Notes: a model not told the origin generated them from the letters alone. Shown: positions 34,549-44,248, counted from the stretch's first letter. The stretch is DNA of 64,000 bases from Brevibacillus parabrevis (GCF_003710905.1 NZ_RHHV01000010.1:372001-436000), one strand, 5' to 3'. Numbers and translations: made by a program.

Positions 34549-35802
34549 CTAAGCGAGCGGCTGTGTATTTTTTTTGCGAGTCAACCAGTTGCGGACGTTT
34601 CCGTTCAAAATCAGATTGGTGACGACGCCTGCGATCAGCCCCCAGAACGCGGCACCGATTCCGCCGATCGAAATGCCGGAAATCGTCACGAGGAAGGTGA
34701 CCAGAGCGGCTTCCCGTTCCTTCATATCGCTCATCGCTTGGGCGAGGCTGGAGCTAAGCGAAGCGAACAGGGCCAGGCCAGCGATGACGGCGATCAGTTC
34801 CTTGGGCAAGCCGAAAAAGACAGACGTAATCGTGGCGCCAAACATGCCGAACACGAGATAAAAGGCACCGCAGGCGATTCCGGCGATATAGCGCTTGGAA
34901 CGATCCTGGTGCGCTTCTTTTCCGGTGCAGATGGCTGCGGTAATCGCCGCCAGGTTAATTCCGTGCGAGCCGAACGGAGCCAGGAGCAGCGAGGCAATCC
35001 CGGTCGTCGCCACGAGCGGACTGGCAGGCGTGTCGTAGCCGTCTGCTTTCAGCACGCCGATTCCCGGCGCGTTTTGCGAAGCCATCGTGACGATGCACAG
35101 GGGAATCCCCAGCCCGACAATCGCATCGAGCGAAAAGTTTGGCATCGTAAACACAGGGTTCACCAATGTCATTTGCACAGAATCAAGCTGCAAGCGCCCC
35201 ATGCCAAAAGCGATGGCAAGTCCGACCAAAAGCGTCAGCACGACGGCGTAGCGCGGAAACAACCGTTTGGCGAACAGGTAGCAGAAGATCATCGGCAAGG
35301 CAAGCGCAGGCAAATGCTGCATCGAGACGAAAACTTCGACGCCAAAAGCCAACAAAATCCCGGCGAGCATCGCGGTCGTGATCGACTGCGGCACGTATTT
35401 CATCAGGATGGAAAACAGGCCGGAGACGCCGAGCAGCGTGATGACGGCTGCGGAAAACAGATACGCGCCAATCGCGTCGCTGTAAGGATAGGTGGTCAGG
35501 CTGGATACCAAGAGGACGGCACCTGGCGTCGACCAGGCGGTAATGACTGGCGTCTTGAACCAGATGCTTAAAATAATCGCCGTCAAGCCGCTGCCGATGG
35601 AGATCGCCCAAATCCAGGAGGAAAGCTCTGCTTCGCTGAGTCCCGCGCTCTGCGCCGCCTGAAAGACGATCAGGAGCGGGCCGGCATAAGACACGATGGT
35701 GGCAATCAGGCCGACGACGACGGCCGAGATGGAAAAATCGCCAGGAATGCTTTTGAGATGCGAAATCGACCAGTGCTGTTGTTTTTGGGGTACCACAATC
35801 AT
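34549..35802 (-). CDS. benE: Benzoate/proton symporter BenE family
   Basis: The 417-residue membrane protein has about twelve hydrophobic segments. It carries features of the BenE family such as TPVITAWSTPGAVLL and SQNAPGIGVLKADGY, with PFGSHGINLAAITAAICTG near residue 300. The family imports benzoate with protons. It is the last gene of a minus-strand group (iron ADH, kinase, NtrC regulator, BenE; 38-base gap to the regulator), which suggests that aromatic alcohols or acids are what the system handles. Confidence 0.88.
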   Translation of the reverse strand: MIVVPQKQQHWSISHLKSIPGDFSISAVVVGLIATIVSYAGPLLIVFQAAQSAGLSEAELSSWIWAISIGSGLTAIILSIWFKTPVITAWSTPGAVLLVSSLTTYPYSDAIGAYLFSAAVITLLGVSGLFSILMKYVPQSITTAMLAGILLAFGVEVFVSMQHLPALALPMIFCYLFAKRLFPRYAVVLTLLVGLAIAFGMGRLQLDSVQMTLVNPVFTMPNFSLDAIVGLGIPLCIVTMASQNAPGIGVLKADGYDTPASPLVATTGIASLLLAPFGSHGINLAAITAAICTGKEAHQDRSKRYIAGIACGAFYLVFGMFGATITSVFFGLPKELIAVIAGLALFASLSSSLAQAMSDMKEREAALVTFLVTISGISIGGIGAAFWGLIAGVVTNLILNGNVRNWLTRKKNTQPLA

Positions 35803-35840
35803 TGCCTCCTACAGGGGATTAGCGCAGCGCAGGCGAGGCA

Positions 35841-37289
35841 TTACCCCTTTTCGTTGAGAATGTAGCGGATCGTCCGCTTGGTGATGTTCAGCTTCTTGCT
35901 CAGAAGCTGCCTGTCTCCCTTTGTTTCGCTCAAACCTTTTTCGATGATCGCCCGTCCGACTTCCCCTTCCAACAGCTTGATTCTTTTTTGCAAGTAATCG
36001 AAATCGACGCCTTCGATGGAAGGGAGCACGCGGGTGAGCGATTCTACAAACCGCTCGCACTCCCGCTCAATCGCTTGCTCGACGCTGCTCGGTTCGGGGT
36101 GGGATTGACCAGGCAGCTTCGTTTGCAGCGTCTTTTGCCGCAACTGGGCAGGCAGGTGCTCGGCGCGCAGTTTTTCGCATTCGTGCAGGGCGATCGTTTG
36201 ATTCAGGACATTCAGGAGCTGTCTGACATTGCCAGGCCAGTCATAGTGTTGCAAAAGCTCCATGGCATCAGGCTCGATCTCGCATGGAGCGCCGCTGCGC
36301 TTTTGCAAGTAGGAATGCGCGATTGCCGGGATGTCGCCAGCACGCTCCCGCAGGGGAGGAATTGCCAGCTTGATTCCTTCGAGACGATACAGCAGGTCGC
36401 TGCGGAAACGGTTCATCTCGACCTCGTGCTCCAGGTTGCGGTTCGTGGCGGAGATGAAGCGAATATTGCTCTGACCGACCTGTTCGCCCCCGACCCGCAT
36501 AAATTCTCCCGTTTCCAGCGTGCGCAGCAGCTTGACCTGGATCGACAGCGGGGCTTCGCCAATCTCGTCGAGAAACAGCGTGCCGTTGTGAGCAAGCTCA
36601 AACAACCCTTTTCGCGATTTGACCGCTCCGGTAAACGCGCCTTTTTCGTACCCGAACAGTTCGCTTTCCAGCAACGATTCCGGGACGGCACCGCAGTTGA
36701 ACGCGACGAAAGGCTGCTGGGCGCGGTTGCTCGCTCCGTGGAGAAAACGGGCCATCAGCTCCTTGCCTGTTCCGGTCTCTCCTTCTATCAAGATGTGGAT
36801 CGCCTTTTTTGCTAATTTTTTGGCAATGGCGATCATTTTGCTCATCGGGCTTTCTGCTGAATACACGATACCATATTGCGCGGCTTCTTGGGATAGGTCA
36901 TCTTTTTGGTTCGCCGAAGTAGAGAGGACAGAATCAATGATGTGTTCCAGACTGTCCAGATTGTCGAACGGCTTTTCCAAATAGTCTTTGGCCCCCCACT
37001 GCATCGCTGTGACGGCCGACTTGATGGTGCTGTAGCCAGTCATGATCAACACTTCGCACGCGGGAAAAACGGCTTTGATCTTGCGCAGCAGCTCCAGCCC
37101 GTCCGCGTCAGGCAGCTTGAGATCGACGAGAGCAGCCTGAAAGCCGCGGGAATCGTTTTGCAAAAGCCATTGGACGTCCTTGCCCGTGTTGGCGACGACT
37201 ACCTCGCAATTTTTGCGCCGGAGAAAATAGGTGAAAAACGTAGTGACCTCCGTCTCATCATCCACAATCAATATCCGTTTCTGCTCCAT
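35841..37289 (-). CDS. NtrC-family sigma-54-dependent response regulator
   Basis: The 482-residue protein has a receiver domain (acceptor Asp56 in LVDLKLPD) and an AAA+ domain with Walker A GETGTGKE, the sigma-54-contacting loop GAFTGA and Walker B LFLDEIGE. The C-terminal Fis-type helix-turn-helix is [19 protein letters not shown]. Phosphorylated, it should remodel sigma-54 polymerase. The nearest sigma-54 promoter is that of adhP at 39905, flanked by palindromes. It overlaps its kinase gene by 32 bases. Confidence 0.94.
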   Translation of the reverse strand: MEQKRILIVDDETEVTTFFTYFLRRKNCEVVVANTGKDVQWLLQNDSRGFQAALVDLKLPDADGLELLRKIKAVFPACEVLIMTGYSTIKSAVTAMQWGAKDYLEKPFDNLDSLEHIIDSVLSTSANQKDDLSQEAAQYGIVYSAESPMSKMIAIAKKLAKKAIHILIEGETGTGKELMARFLHGASNRAQQPFVAFNCGAVPESLLESELFGYEKGAFTGAVKSRKGLFELAHNGTLFLDEIGEAPLSIQVKLLRTLETGEFMRVGGEQVGQSNIRFISATNRNLEHEVEMNRFRSDLLYRLEGIKLAIPPLRERAGDIPAIAHSYLQKRSGAPCEIEPDAMELLQHYDWPGNVRQLLNVLNQTIALHECEKLRAEHLPAQLRQKTLQTKLPGQSHPEPSSVEQAIERECERFVESLTRVLPSIEGVDFDYLQKRIKLLEGEVGRAIIEKGLSETKGDRQLLSKKLNITKRTIRYILNEKG

Positions 37290-38577
37290 GATGTTGGTGT
37301 TCCTCCTCTTTGATCAGCAGTGGCAAAAGCAGCGTAAATTCGCTGTAGCGATTTTCTTCGCTTTGCGCATACAGCTTGCCGCCGTGCGCTTCGGCGATGC
37401 CAAGGCTGACGGACAAGCCCAGTCCTGTCCCTTTTGTCCGTTCTTTGGTCGAGAAAAAAGGCTGGAAAATTTGTGAGAGCTGTTCGGCTGGAATGCCCGT
37501 CCCGTTGTCGTAAACGGACAAGCCTGCGTAGCGGACGCCGTCTTCTTCGACGGGAAAGGAACGGATGAGAATCCGCGGCGCTTCCTGCTCGGACAAGGCA
37601 TCCCTGGCGTTCAAGAGCAAGTTGATGACGACTTGCTCGATCTGATGGCGGCTGCCGTGAAACAGCAGGCTCGGCTCGTTCATTTCCCGGGTTATGGTCA
37701 GGCCGCAGACAGACAGCTGGTAGCCGATCAGCCCGAGCACATCCTCCACGACTTCGTCAATGGAGACAGTCTCAAACAAATACTCCTCTTGCCGGGAGAA
37801 GGTCAGCAGGTTTTGAATAATTTTTTTGCAGCGGACGCCGCACTGATAAATGTCGCGCATGAGCGGCGCGGTCGGAGCATCGGCTGTTTCGCGCAAAAGC
37901 AGTTGGGAATTGCCGAGAATCGCGGTCAGCGGACTGTTCAGCTCGTGGGCGATTCCAGCGGCCATTTCCCCGATGGCAGCCATTTTTGCCGACTGGATCA
38001 GTTGGGCCTCGATCTTGATTTTTTCGTTCACGTCCTGAAACAGCAGGCTGTTTTCCACGATGACGCCTACGTGCCGGGCAACGAGCTGGATCAACTCGGC
38101 TTCTTCGGGATCGGCTGGGCGCTGTTCCTCTCGCAAAAGCGTCAAGTAGCCGAAAGTCTGGTTCAATGGATTGCGCAGCGACACCGAAGTCGCATAGTGC
38201 TGCGGCAACGTTTGCGCCAGCTTGTGATGAAGCTGCTCGGGAAAGTTTGCCGTGTCAGGGCAGTGCGGATGAGTCAACGTGTGGCACTGCCAGTCCGTGT
38301 CTGTCCGCATGCACAAGTACGACGTCGGCGTGCCTCCTTTGACAATCGTCAACGTAAAGTGCTCGAAGGCGAGAATTTGCGATAGCTGCTGGGCTATGTA
38401 GCTGCTCGTTTGCTGCCAGGTTGCGTCGATCTGGATGTGCGTCAGCTGATTGATGACCGCGAGCTGGCGGTTTTTCTTTTTCATTTCTTCGACGAGATAG
38501 ACAAGCTCGCTGTAGTAGCTTTTTCGCGAGGAAGATATTCCGGTGAGCTTTTCGAGTATCTCCTGTTTGCTTTGCAT
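37258..38577 (-). CDS. Soluble histidine kinase with GAF domain
   Basis: The 439-residue protein has an N-terminal coiled segment (about 10-45), a GAF-like sensor (about 45-180), and HisKA with the phospho-acceptor His in AGIAHELNSPLT. An HATPase_c domain follows, with NLLLNARDAL, DNGTGIP and GTGLGLSV. No membrane segment or signal peptide is seen, so it senses a cytosolic ligand. It lies 9 bases after the iron ADH gene and overlaps the NtrC regulator. Confidence 0.9.
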   Translation of the reverse strand: MQSKQEILEKLTGISSSRKSYYSELVYLVEEMKKKNRQLAVINQLTHIQIDATWQQTSSYIAQQLSQILAFEHFTLTIVKGGTPTSYLCMRTDTDWQCHTLTHPHCPDTANFPEQLHHKLAQTLPQHYATSVSLRNPLNQTFGYLTLLREEQRPADPEEAELIQLVARHVGVIVENSLLFQDVNEKIKIEAQLIQSAKMAAIGEMAAGIAHELNSPLTAILGNSQLLLRETADAPTAPLMRDIYQCGVRCKKIIQNLLTFSRQEEYLFETVSIDEVVEDVLGLIGYQLSVCGLTITREMNEPSLLFHGSRHQIEQVVINLLLNARDALSEQEAPRILIRSFPVEEDGVRYAGLSVYDNGTGIPAEQLSQIFQPFFSTKERTKGTGLGLSVSLGIAEAHGGKLYAQSEENRYSEFTLLLPLLIKEEEHQHHGAETDIDCG

Positions 38578-38586
38578 GGCGGCCTC

Positions 38587-39735
38587 CTATAGAGCTTGGC
38601 GAAAGAGAGAAGCGACGTCTTGGACGCTCATGTCGCGCGGATTGGTTGTCATGCACACATCGAGCAAGGCGAGTGAGCTGAGCAGTTCGATCTGGTCAGG
38701 GTGCAGCCCGATGGCAGACAGCGATTGCGGCACGTCCAGGTCTTTTGCCAGATTCGTCACGGCTTTCATGGCGAGACGAGAGGCGTCGTGCGTGCTCAGA
38801 CCCGAGGTGTTTTCGCCCAGACATTCGGCGATTTGCCTGTATTTTTCGGGAGCGGCGATATAGTTGTATTCGAGAACGTGCGGCAGCAGGATGGCGTTTA
38901 CTTCCCCGTGCGGGGCGTCGAGGAAGCCGCCCAGTTGATGGGACATGGCGTGGACGGCTCCGAGTATGGCGTTGGAAAAAGCGATTCCGGCCTGCAAGCT
39001 CGCCATTGCCATCGCTTGCTTGGCGGAGGCGTTGTACTGGCTGGCGGCGGATGGACGCAGATGTTCGGCGATCAGGCGCATGGCTTGCAGGGAGTGAACC
39101 TCGGTAAGCGGCGTCGCAGCGAGCGAAATATACGACTCGATGGCATGGGTCAGGACGTCCATGCCTGTATTGGCAGTGAGTTGTCTGTCTTTGGTCATCA
39201 AGGTTTGCGGATCGATGATGGCGATATCCGGGATGAGCGATTTGGAGATGATCGCCATTTTTACTTTGCGCGCGCTGTCTACGATAATCGAAAACTGCGA
39301 GACTTCGGAGCCGGAGCCAGCCGTAGTCGGCACCATGACCATCGGCGGGAGCGGATGCTGAATCTGATCGACTCCTTCATACTGCACAATGCTTCCTTCG
39401 TTGGTGGCGAGCAGGGCGATGGCTTTGGCTGCGTCGATCGCGCTGCCGCCGCCGACTCCGAGAATCGCGTTGCACTCGGCAGCACGGTACGCCGCGATTC
39501 CGGCGTGAATCTCGTAATCTTTCGGATTGGCCGTCACGTTGGTCCACAAATGATAGTCGAGCTTTTGCTGCTGCAAGTAGTGGATGATTCGCTCGGCCCA
39601 GCCTGCGCTTACGACACCGGGATCGCTGACGAGAAAAACGCGGGATGCTCCCAGACGGCGAAGGCTTTCCCCGACTTGGCCGATGGATTGGTTGCCGAAG
39701 ATGATCTCCGGTGTCATAAATTTGGATATTTGCAT
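38587..39735 (-). CDS. Iron-containing alcohol dehydrogenase
   Basis: Starting at MQISKFMTPEIIFG behind AAAGGGGGTAAGC, the 382-residue protein is a group III ADH. The NAD motif is GVGGGSAID, and the metal site includes DVLTHAIESY and, further on, HAMSHQLGGFLDAPHGEVNA. It interconverts an alcohol and an aldehyde. It heads the minus-strand operon that also encodes the kinase, the NtrC regulator and BenE. Confidence 0.92.
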   Translation of the reverse strand: MQISKFMTPEIIFGNQSIGQVGESLRRLGASRVFLVSDPGVVSAGWAERIIHYLQQQKLDYHLWTNVTANPKDYEIHAGIAAYRAAECNAILGVGGGSAIDAAKAIALLATNEGSIVQYEGVDQIQHPLPPMVMVPTTAGSGSEVSQFSIIVDSARKVKMAIISKSLIPDIAIIDPQTLMTKDRQLTANTGMDVLTHAIESYISLAATPLTEVHSLQAMRLIAEHLRPSAASQYNASAKQAMAMASLQAGIAFSNAILGAVHAMSHQLGGFLDAPHGEVNAILLPHVLEYNYIAAPEKYRQIAECLGENTSGLSTHDASRLAMKAVTNLAKDLDVPQSLSAIGLHPDQIELLSSLALLDVCMTTNPRDMSVQDVASLFRQAL

Positions 39736-39790
39736 GCTGCTTACCCCCTTTTTCCCTATGTAGTTAATACCGCAGACAGGGTCGAATCCC

Positions 39791-39852
39791 TTTTTTGGCC
39801 AAAAGCTTGGCTCGCGGGCCGTTTTTTTGGCTGATAGGCCGAAAAATCGGCC
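39791..39852. promoter_or_regulatory. Cluster of palindromes between divergent ADH genes (probable enhancer sites)
   Basis: TTTTTTGGCCAAAA (39791-39804) and GGCCGA-AAAA-TCGGCC (39837-39852) are inverted repeats, with a related GGCC-flanked stretch at 39817-39840. They lie 50-115 bases upstream of the sigma-54 promoter, the usual place for NtrC-type enhancer sites. The same sites may also control the minus-strand operon. Confidence 0.5.
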
Positions 39853-39904
39853 AGTCCGAAGGTGAGACAAGGCGAAAAAGCGCGAAAGATAAAGCGCTTA
39901 CAAT

Positions 39905-39921
39905 TTGGCATGCTGCTTGCA
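39905..39921 (+). promoter_or_regulatory. Sigma-54 (-24/-12) promoter of adhP
   Basis: TTGGCATGCTGCTTGCA matches the sigma-54 consensus (TGGCAC, 5 bases, TTGCA) with one substitution and exact spacing. The adhP start is 82 bases downstream. Confidence 0.82.
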
Positions 39922-40002
39922 AATATATAGGAGCGAAAATACATAACCGCTCATTCGGCACACAAACAGGTGCCCGTGGGGGAAAAGAGGAGGAAGGTCG
40001 AG

Positions 40003-41016
40003 ATGAAAGCAGCAGTGGTCAACGAGTTCCATCAAAAGCTGGAGGTAAAGGAAGTAGCGGTTCCAGAGGTGGGTTACGGGGAAGTGTTGGTCAAAATCAA
40101 GACGTGCGGCGTTTGCCATACAGATTTGCATGCAGCGCATGGAGACTGGCCGGTCAAGCCGAAGCTGCCTTTGATTCCGGGCCATGAAGGGGTAGGGGTC
40201 GTGGAAAAGCTGGGCGAAGGCGTCACTTCCTTGAAGCTGGGCGACCGGGTAGGCATCCCGTGGCTGTTCTCCGCGTGCGGCGAGTGCGACTATTGCCTCA
40301 CGGGTTGGGAGACTTTGTGCCAGAAGCAATTGAATGGCGGTTATTCCGCAGACGGAGCTTACGCGGAGTATTGCGTGGCGCCAGCGGCTTATGTGGCGCG
40401 TATCCCGGATGAACTGGGAGACGTGGAGGCTGCTCCGATCTTGTGCGCGGGCGTGACTACTTACAAAGCGCTGAAGGTCGCCAATGTGAAGCCGGGCGAC
40501 TGGGTGGCAATTTTCGGGATCGGCGGACTGGGCCACGTAGCCCTGCAATATGCGAAAGCAATGGGGTACAACGTCGTCGCGGTAGACATTCACAACGAGA
40601 AGCTCGAACTGGCAAAAGAATTGGGTGCTGACGTGACGGTCAACAGCAGCGAGGTCGATCCTGTGGAGGCGATTACCGAGCAGGTCGGTGGCGTGCACGG
40701 AGCGATTAGTGTGGCTGTAACGAAAAAAGCGTTTGAGCAGGCGTACAAATCGGTTCGCCGCGGTGGCTCGCTCGTGGTGGTTGGATTGCCGAATGCCGAG
40801 CTGCCTATCCCGATTTTCGATACGGTGCTCAACGGTGTAACGGTCAAAGGCTCGATCGTAGGAACGCGCAAAGACATGCAGGAAGCACTCGACTTCGCGG
40901 CTCGCGGCAAGGTTCGCGCGATCATCGAGACACAGCCGCTGGATAAAATCAACGAGGTGCTGGAACGGATGGAAAAAGGCCAAATTAACGGCCGCGTCGT
41001 GTTGACGATGGAGTAA
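40003..41016 (+). CDS. adhP: Zinc-dependent alcohol dehydrogenase
   Basis: The ATG at 40003 follows GAGGAGGAAGG. The 337-residue protein has the catalytic zinc ligands (CGVCHTD, GHEGVG), the four-Cys structural zinc loop ([15 protein letters not shown]), CAGVTTYKA and the NAD motif GIGGLG. It resembles AdhP/AdhT ethanol dehydrogenases of spore-formers. Placement behind a sigma-54 promoter and opposite a kinase/NtrC pair implies substrate-induced expression. Confidence 0.93.
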   Translation: MKAAVVNEFHQKLEVKEVAVPEVGYGEVLVKIKTCGVCHTDLHAAHGDWPVKPKLPLIPGHEGVGVVEKLGEGVTSLKLGDRVGIPWLFSACGECDYCLTGWETLCQKQLNGGYSADGAYAEYCVAPAAYVARIPDELGDVEAAPILCAGVTTYKALKVANVKPGDWVAIFGIGGLGHVALQYAKAMGYNVVAVDIHNEKLELAKELGADVTVNSSEVDPVEAITEQVGGVHGAISVAVTKKAFEQAYKSVRRGGSLVVVGLPNAELPIPIFDTVLNGVTVKGSIVGTRKDMQEALDFAARGKVRAIIETQPLDKINEVLERMEKGQINGRVVLTME

Positions 41017-41037
41017 TGATCGTTTTAGGGAAAAGAC

Positions 41038-41085
41038 AACTGCTGCCTGGTGGTCGCTTGGAGACTGCTGGGTGGCAGTTTTTTT
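41038..41085 (+). terminator. Rho-independent terminator
   Basis: AACTGC-TGCC and GGTGGCAGTT form the stem, followed by seven T residues, 22 bases after adhP. Confidence 0.72.
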
Positions 41086-41219
41086 GAATGGGGAGGAAAT
41101 GGGCGGGGGTCACTGTTTTCTCGGCCAACGGTAAGCATTGGTCGGATCGTGATTTTTTGAGAGTTGATCAAGGATGAAAAATTCAAGTGCGGCTGTTGAT
41201 CGCGGCTGTAGGGGAGGGA

Positions 41220-41421
41220 GGAAACAGGAGAAACCGCTGTAGGGACGTGGGCCTCTAGCGGGGAAGGGTGGACTGCCCGTCTCCGGCGAAAAAGGAAAAC
41301 CGCGTCAAAAGCAGCGAGATCGAAGAAGCGGACGCACGTTGCCGCTTAAAGGCGTGTTTTCCTTTTTCACCTCCGCCTCGGAAGGAGTCCCAAAGCCCTT
41401 TCGCTTGTTTCTCCTGTTTCC
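41220..41421 (-). repeat. Inverted, diverged copy of the hairpin repeat element
   Basis: Perfect 15-bp ends (GGAAACAGGAGAAAC and its complement at 41407-41421) bound a 202-bp imperfect inverted repeat. Its core (CCGCGTCAAAAGC, then a 22-nt apical part, then CACGTTGCCGCTTAAA) is the reverse complement of the core in the three tandem copies downstream. A 27-base sequence starting CTCGGCCAACGG occurs both before it (41120) and after it (41421). No conserved reading frame is present. Confidence 0.7.
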
Positions 41422-41600
41422 TCGGCCAACGGTAAGCATTGGTCGGAGATTGTTTTTTGGAGGTTGCTCAAGGGCGGAAAATCCAGAGCAGAAATTGAGT
41501 AAGTTTTTTCATGAACGGGTTGCATGAAGTGACCGTCTTCAAGAAGACTCTTGCTCATGTTTCTGCGTTTTTTTGAAACCCCGATCACCACCGCTAAAGT

Positions 41601-42625
41601 ACCGATGACGCAGACTACAAAGCGTCAGCTCAAACAAGCTTTTTGGCATTGGCATTTTCTTTGAAACTCGCGCCGACCACAACCAGCTCCTGACGAGGAA
41701 AGAGACGAAATCCGCGAAAGCTCTTTGGGATACCGACCGAGGCTCTGAGGAAAAAGCGAAACACGGTTTTAAGCGTCAACGTGCTCCCACTTCTTTGAGC
41801 CACTGCTTTTGACGCGGTTTCGCTTTTTCCCCGGAGCCGTGCAGTCTAAGCCCCCAGGGGGTATCCCAAGAAGCTACAGCGATTCGTCTCTTTTCTCGCT
41901 TCACCTGAAGTACCGATGACGCAATCTACAAAGCATTACCCCAAACAAGCTTTTATGCATTGGCATTTTTCCGTGAAACTCCCGATGACAACAACCAGCC
42001 GCTGACGAGGAAAGAGACGAATCCGCGAAAGCTCTTTGGGATACCGACCGAGGTTCCGAGGAAAAAGCGAAACACGGTTTTAAGCGTCAACGTGAATCTG
42101 CATCTGTGAGCGAGCTGCTTTTGACGCGGTTTCGCTTTTTCCCCGGAGCCGTGCAGTCTAAGCCCCCAGGGGGTATCCCAAGAAGCTACAGCGATTCGTC
42201 TCTTTCCTCGCTTCACCTGAAGTACCGATGACGCAATCTACAAAGCATTACCCCAAACAAGCTTTTATGCATTGGCATTTTTCCTTGAAACTTCCGATGA
42301 CCACACCCAGCCCCTGACGAGGAAAGAGACGAATCCGCGAAAGCTCTTTGGGATACCGACCGAGGCTCTGAGGAAAAAGCGAAACACGGTTTTAAGCGTC
42401 AACGTGCGTCCGCTTCCCTGAGTCCGCTGCTTTTGACGCGGTTTCGCTTTTTCCCCGGAGCCGTGCAGCCTAAGCCCACAGGGGGTATCCCAAGAAGCTA
42501 CAGCGATTCGTCTCTTTTCTCGCTTCACCTGAAGTACCGATGACGTAACCTACAAAGCATTACCCCAAACAAGCTTTTTGCATTGGTATTTTTTGAAACT
42601 ACCGATGACGCAATCTACAAAGCAT
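41601..42625 (+). repeat. Tandem array: three 312-bp units plus a partial fourth
   Basis: Each unit is a linker of about 90 bp (starting ACCGATGACGCA at 41601, 41912, 42224 and 42536; a further partial at 42601) followed by a hairpin element of about 207 bp. The hairpins begin with GACGAGGAAAGAGACGAA at 41692, 42004 and 42316, exactly 312 bp apart, and end near 41899, 42211 and 42522. Nested arms pair within each hairpin: the 18-bp end, GGGATACC/GGTATCCC, and the 14-bp GGAAAAAGCGAAAC with its complement. Only the 22-nt apical segment differs strongly between copies. Reading frames are not preserved, so this is structural DNA or RNA. Confidence 0.88.
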
Positions 42626-42633
42626 CCCCCATC

Positions 42634-43473
42634 CTAGCCCTTCATACTTCTTTGCGCCCTCGCCACGATCCGCTTGGTCGCTTTCTCATCGGACGCATCC
42701 AGCCACGCGCGGCATACTTGAACGACCCAATCCGGCTGCGACTTGGCTGCGTCATTTAACCAATTGGCAACCGAATCCTGGACATACTTGGATGGATCGG
42801 CTTTCAACGGCGCCAAAAGGGGAAGCCCCCATTCGGGATTCTCCTTCAACTCCGCAATATGCTTGGCCCAAACGCCGCGCGGACGGGTCAATTCAACGGC
42901 GAAACGGCGGAGATTGGCATTCGGTTCCTGTACCCAAGCGCCCAGCAGGCGGATGGCTAGTTTCAGCTGTTGGGAAGCAGAGTCCCGGACAGCCATCCAT
43001 GCGATTTCGCGGACGCCGAAGTGGCTATCGGCGGCAAACGGGCGAATGAGCGCCAGTTTTTGCTCCAGTTCCAACTGATCCAACCCCACGATGTAAGCTG
43101 CCCAACAGCGCACGCTATCTGACGGATGCGCCGCCAAGCGTTGGAACAGTTGTGTACGCTCCTCGCCAGTCTTTTGACGGAACACCTCTAGCCATTCGAC
43201 CGCAATGGCGGGGATGACTTTCATCGTCGGCTGCCCCGCGATTCGTTCCAGCGCGGATAACATCGCGTCAGCATGCTGCTGCAACTGAAGCTCAACCAGG
43301 ATGTGCCTAAGCAGTTGCAAATGATCGACTGCCAACCACTCTGTCAAATTGACACTCTCGATTCGTCCGCCATTCAATAAAACGAGCACATCCGGGAGAA
43401 TGTCGCCAGCTTTTCTGGCTCCTTTCCGATTCAGCACCCTTTCTGAAATCGAAGCCATTTCGTCGAATGTCAT
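42634..43473 (-). CDS. HEAT-repeat protein, DNA alkylation repair (AlkD-like) family
   Basis: The 279-residue all-helical protein has several HEAT-like units (for example HPSDSVRCWAAYIVGLDQLE, HFGVREIAWMAVRD and YVQDSVANWLNDAAKSQPDW), the last closely matching the C-terminal repeat of AlkD-type proteins. AlkD glycosylases excise alkylated bases. Whether this one keeps that activity cannot be judged without alignment of the active-site Trp/Asp residues. It is transcribed towards the repeat array. Confidence 0.75.
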   Translation of the reverse strand: MTFDEMASISERVLNRKGARKAGDILPDVLVLLNGGRIESVNLTEWLAVDHLQLLRHILVELQLQQHADAMLSALERIAGQPTMKVIPAIAVEWLEVFRQKTGEERTQLFQRLAAHPSDSVRCWAAYIVGLDQLELEQKLALIRPFAADSHFGVREIAWMAVRDSASQQLKLAIRLLGAWVQEPNANLRRFAVELTRPRGVWAKHIAELKENPEWGLPLLAPLKADPSKYVQDSVANWLNDAAKSQPDWVVQVCRAWLDASDEKATKRIVARAQRSMKG

Positions 43474-43498
43474 AGCATAGCCGCCTCCGTAATCGTGA

Positions 43499-44167
43499 TT
43501 ACCAATCGTTTCGTGAAGCCAGCAAATCCAATACGTGGGAAGGCTCCAGCCTCTGCTTGTAGTCAGCTTCGACGTGAGCCAGACGAATCATGTTCTCACG
43601 GTCGATCACATACGTTGCGGGCACAGGCAACTTCCACAAGGAATCGCCATGATACTCGTCGAGAGAAATGCCAAGAGACTGGTAACTTCCCCGTAGCGCT
43701 TCCGGAAGCTCGAATACGAGATGGTAGCGGGCTGCGACTTCATTGCGAGGATCGCTCAAAAGCGGAAATCCAAGTTCGTTATTTGCCTTCATGCTGGCTG
43801 AATAGGTCGGCGTTTGCGGACTGATCGCCACAAGTTGCGCTCCTGCCTCCGCAAAAAGTGCTGACGCTTGTTGATAAGCCCGCAACGCAATATTGCAAAA
43901 CGGGCACCAGACGCCGCGATAAAACAAAAGAACGACGGGGCCATTGACCGTCAGTTCAGACAAAGTCATGCTGGCACCGTTTTGATCCGTCAGCGAAAAG
44001 TCTGGTGCCTGTGCTCCGGCTTTCAAGCCAGCAGCACCAGCGGATGCCTTTACTTGCTGGATTGACTGCTCGAACATCTTGACCATTTCAGCGGGCAAGT
44101 TTTGCTCCATCTGCGCGGTAGCACGATCCAATTCTGTTTGCAAAGAAGCCAGTGGCCTGTTTTCCAT
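43499..44167 (-). CDS. Peroxiredoxin-like AhpC/TSA-family protein
   Basis: Starting at MENRPLASLQ behind GGAGAGAG, the 222-residue protein has a helical N-terminus (1-45) and a thioredoxin fold with VWCPFCN (Cys88, Cys91). In this position classical peroxiredoxins have TxxC, so the CxxC form suggests thioredoxin-like or atypical peroxiredoxin chemistry. It is cytosolic and probably acts in oxidative-stress defence. Confidence 0.85.
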   Translation of the reverse strand: MENRPLASLQTELDRATAQMEQNLPAEMVKMFEQSIQQVKASAGAAGLKAGAQAPDFSLTDQNGASMTLSELTVNGPVVLLFYRGVWCPFCNIALRAYQQASALFAEAGAQLVAISPQTPTYSASMKANNELGFPLLSDPRNEVAARYHLVFELPEALRGSYQSLGISLDEYHGDSLWKLPVPATYVIDRENMIRLAHVEADYKQRLEPSHVLDLLASRNDW

Positions 44168-44248
44168 CTCGTTCTCTCTCCGTTTCGTCCTGTCATTCAA
44201 CTCTTCTTCATCATAAGAGAAGCACGAATGGAAAAGATGTAATGCAGT

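Noticed and set aside
39736-39904. Sigma-54 promoter on the minus strand for the iron ADH operon
   Set aside because: No TGGCA-N6-TGC pattern is found in minus orientation; only the plus-strand adhP promoter fits.
41953-42528. Two similar 87-residue minus-strand open frames (41953-42216, 42265-42528)
   Set aside because: They are similar only because they lie in the same phase of tandem repeat units. The first unit has an extra base (GACGAAATCC) that breaks the frame, there are no ribosome sites, and the sequence is explained by hairpin arms.
41220-42625. CRISPR array
   Set aside because: Unit length (312 bp) and large internal hairpins do not fit short repeats with unique spacers; no cas genes are present.
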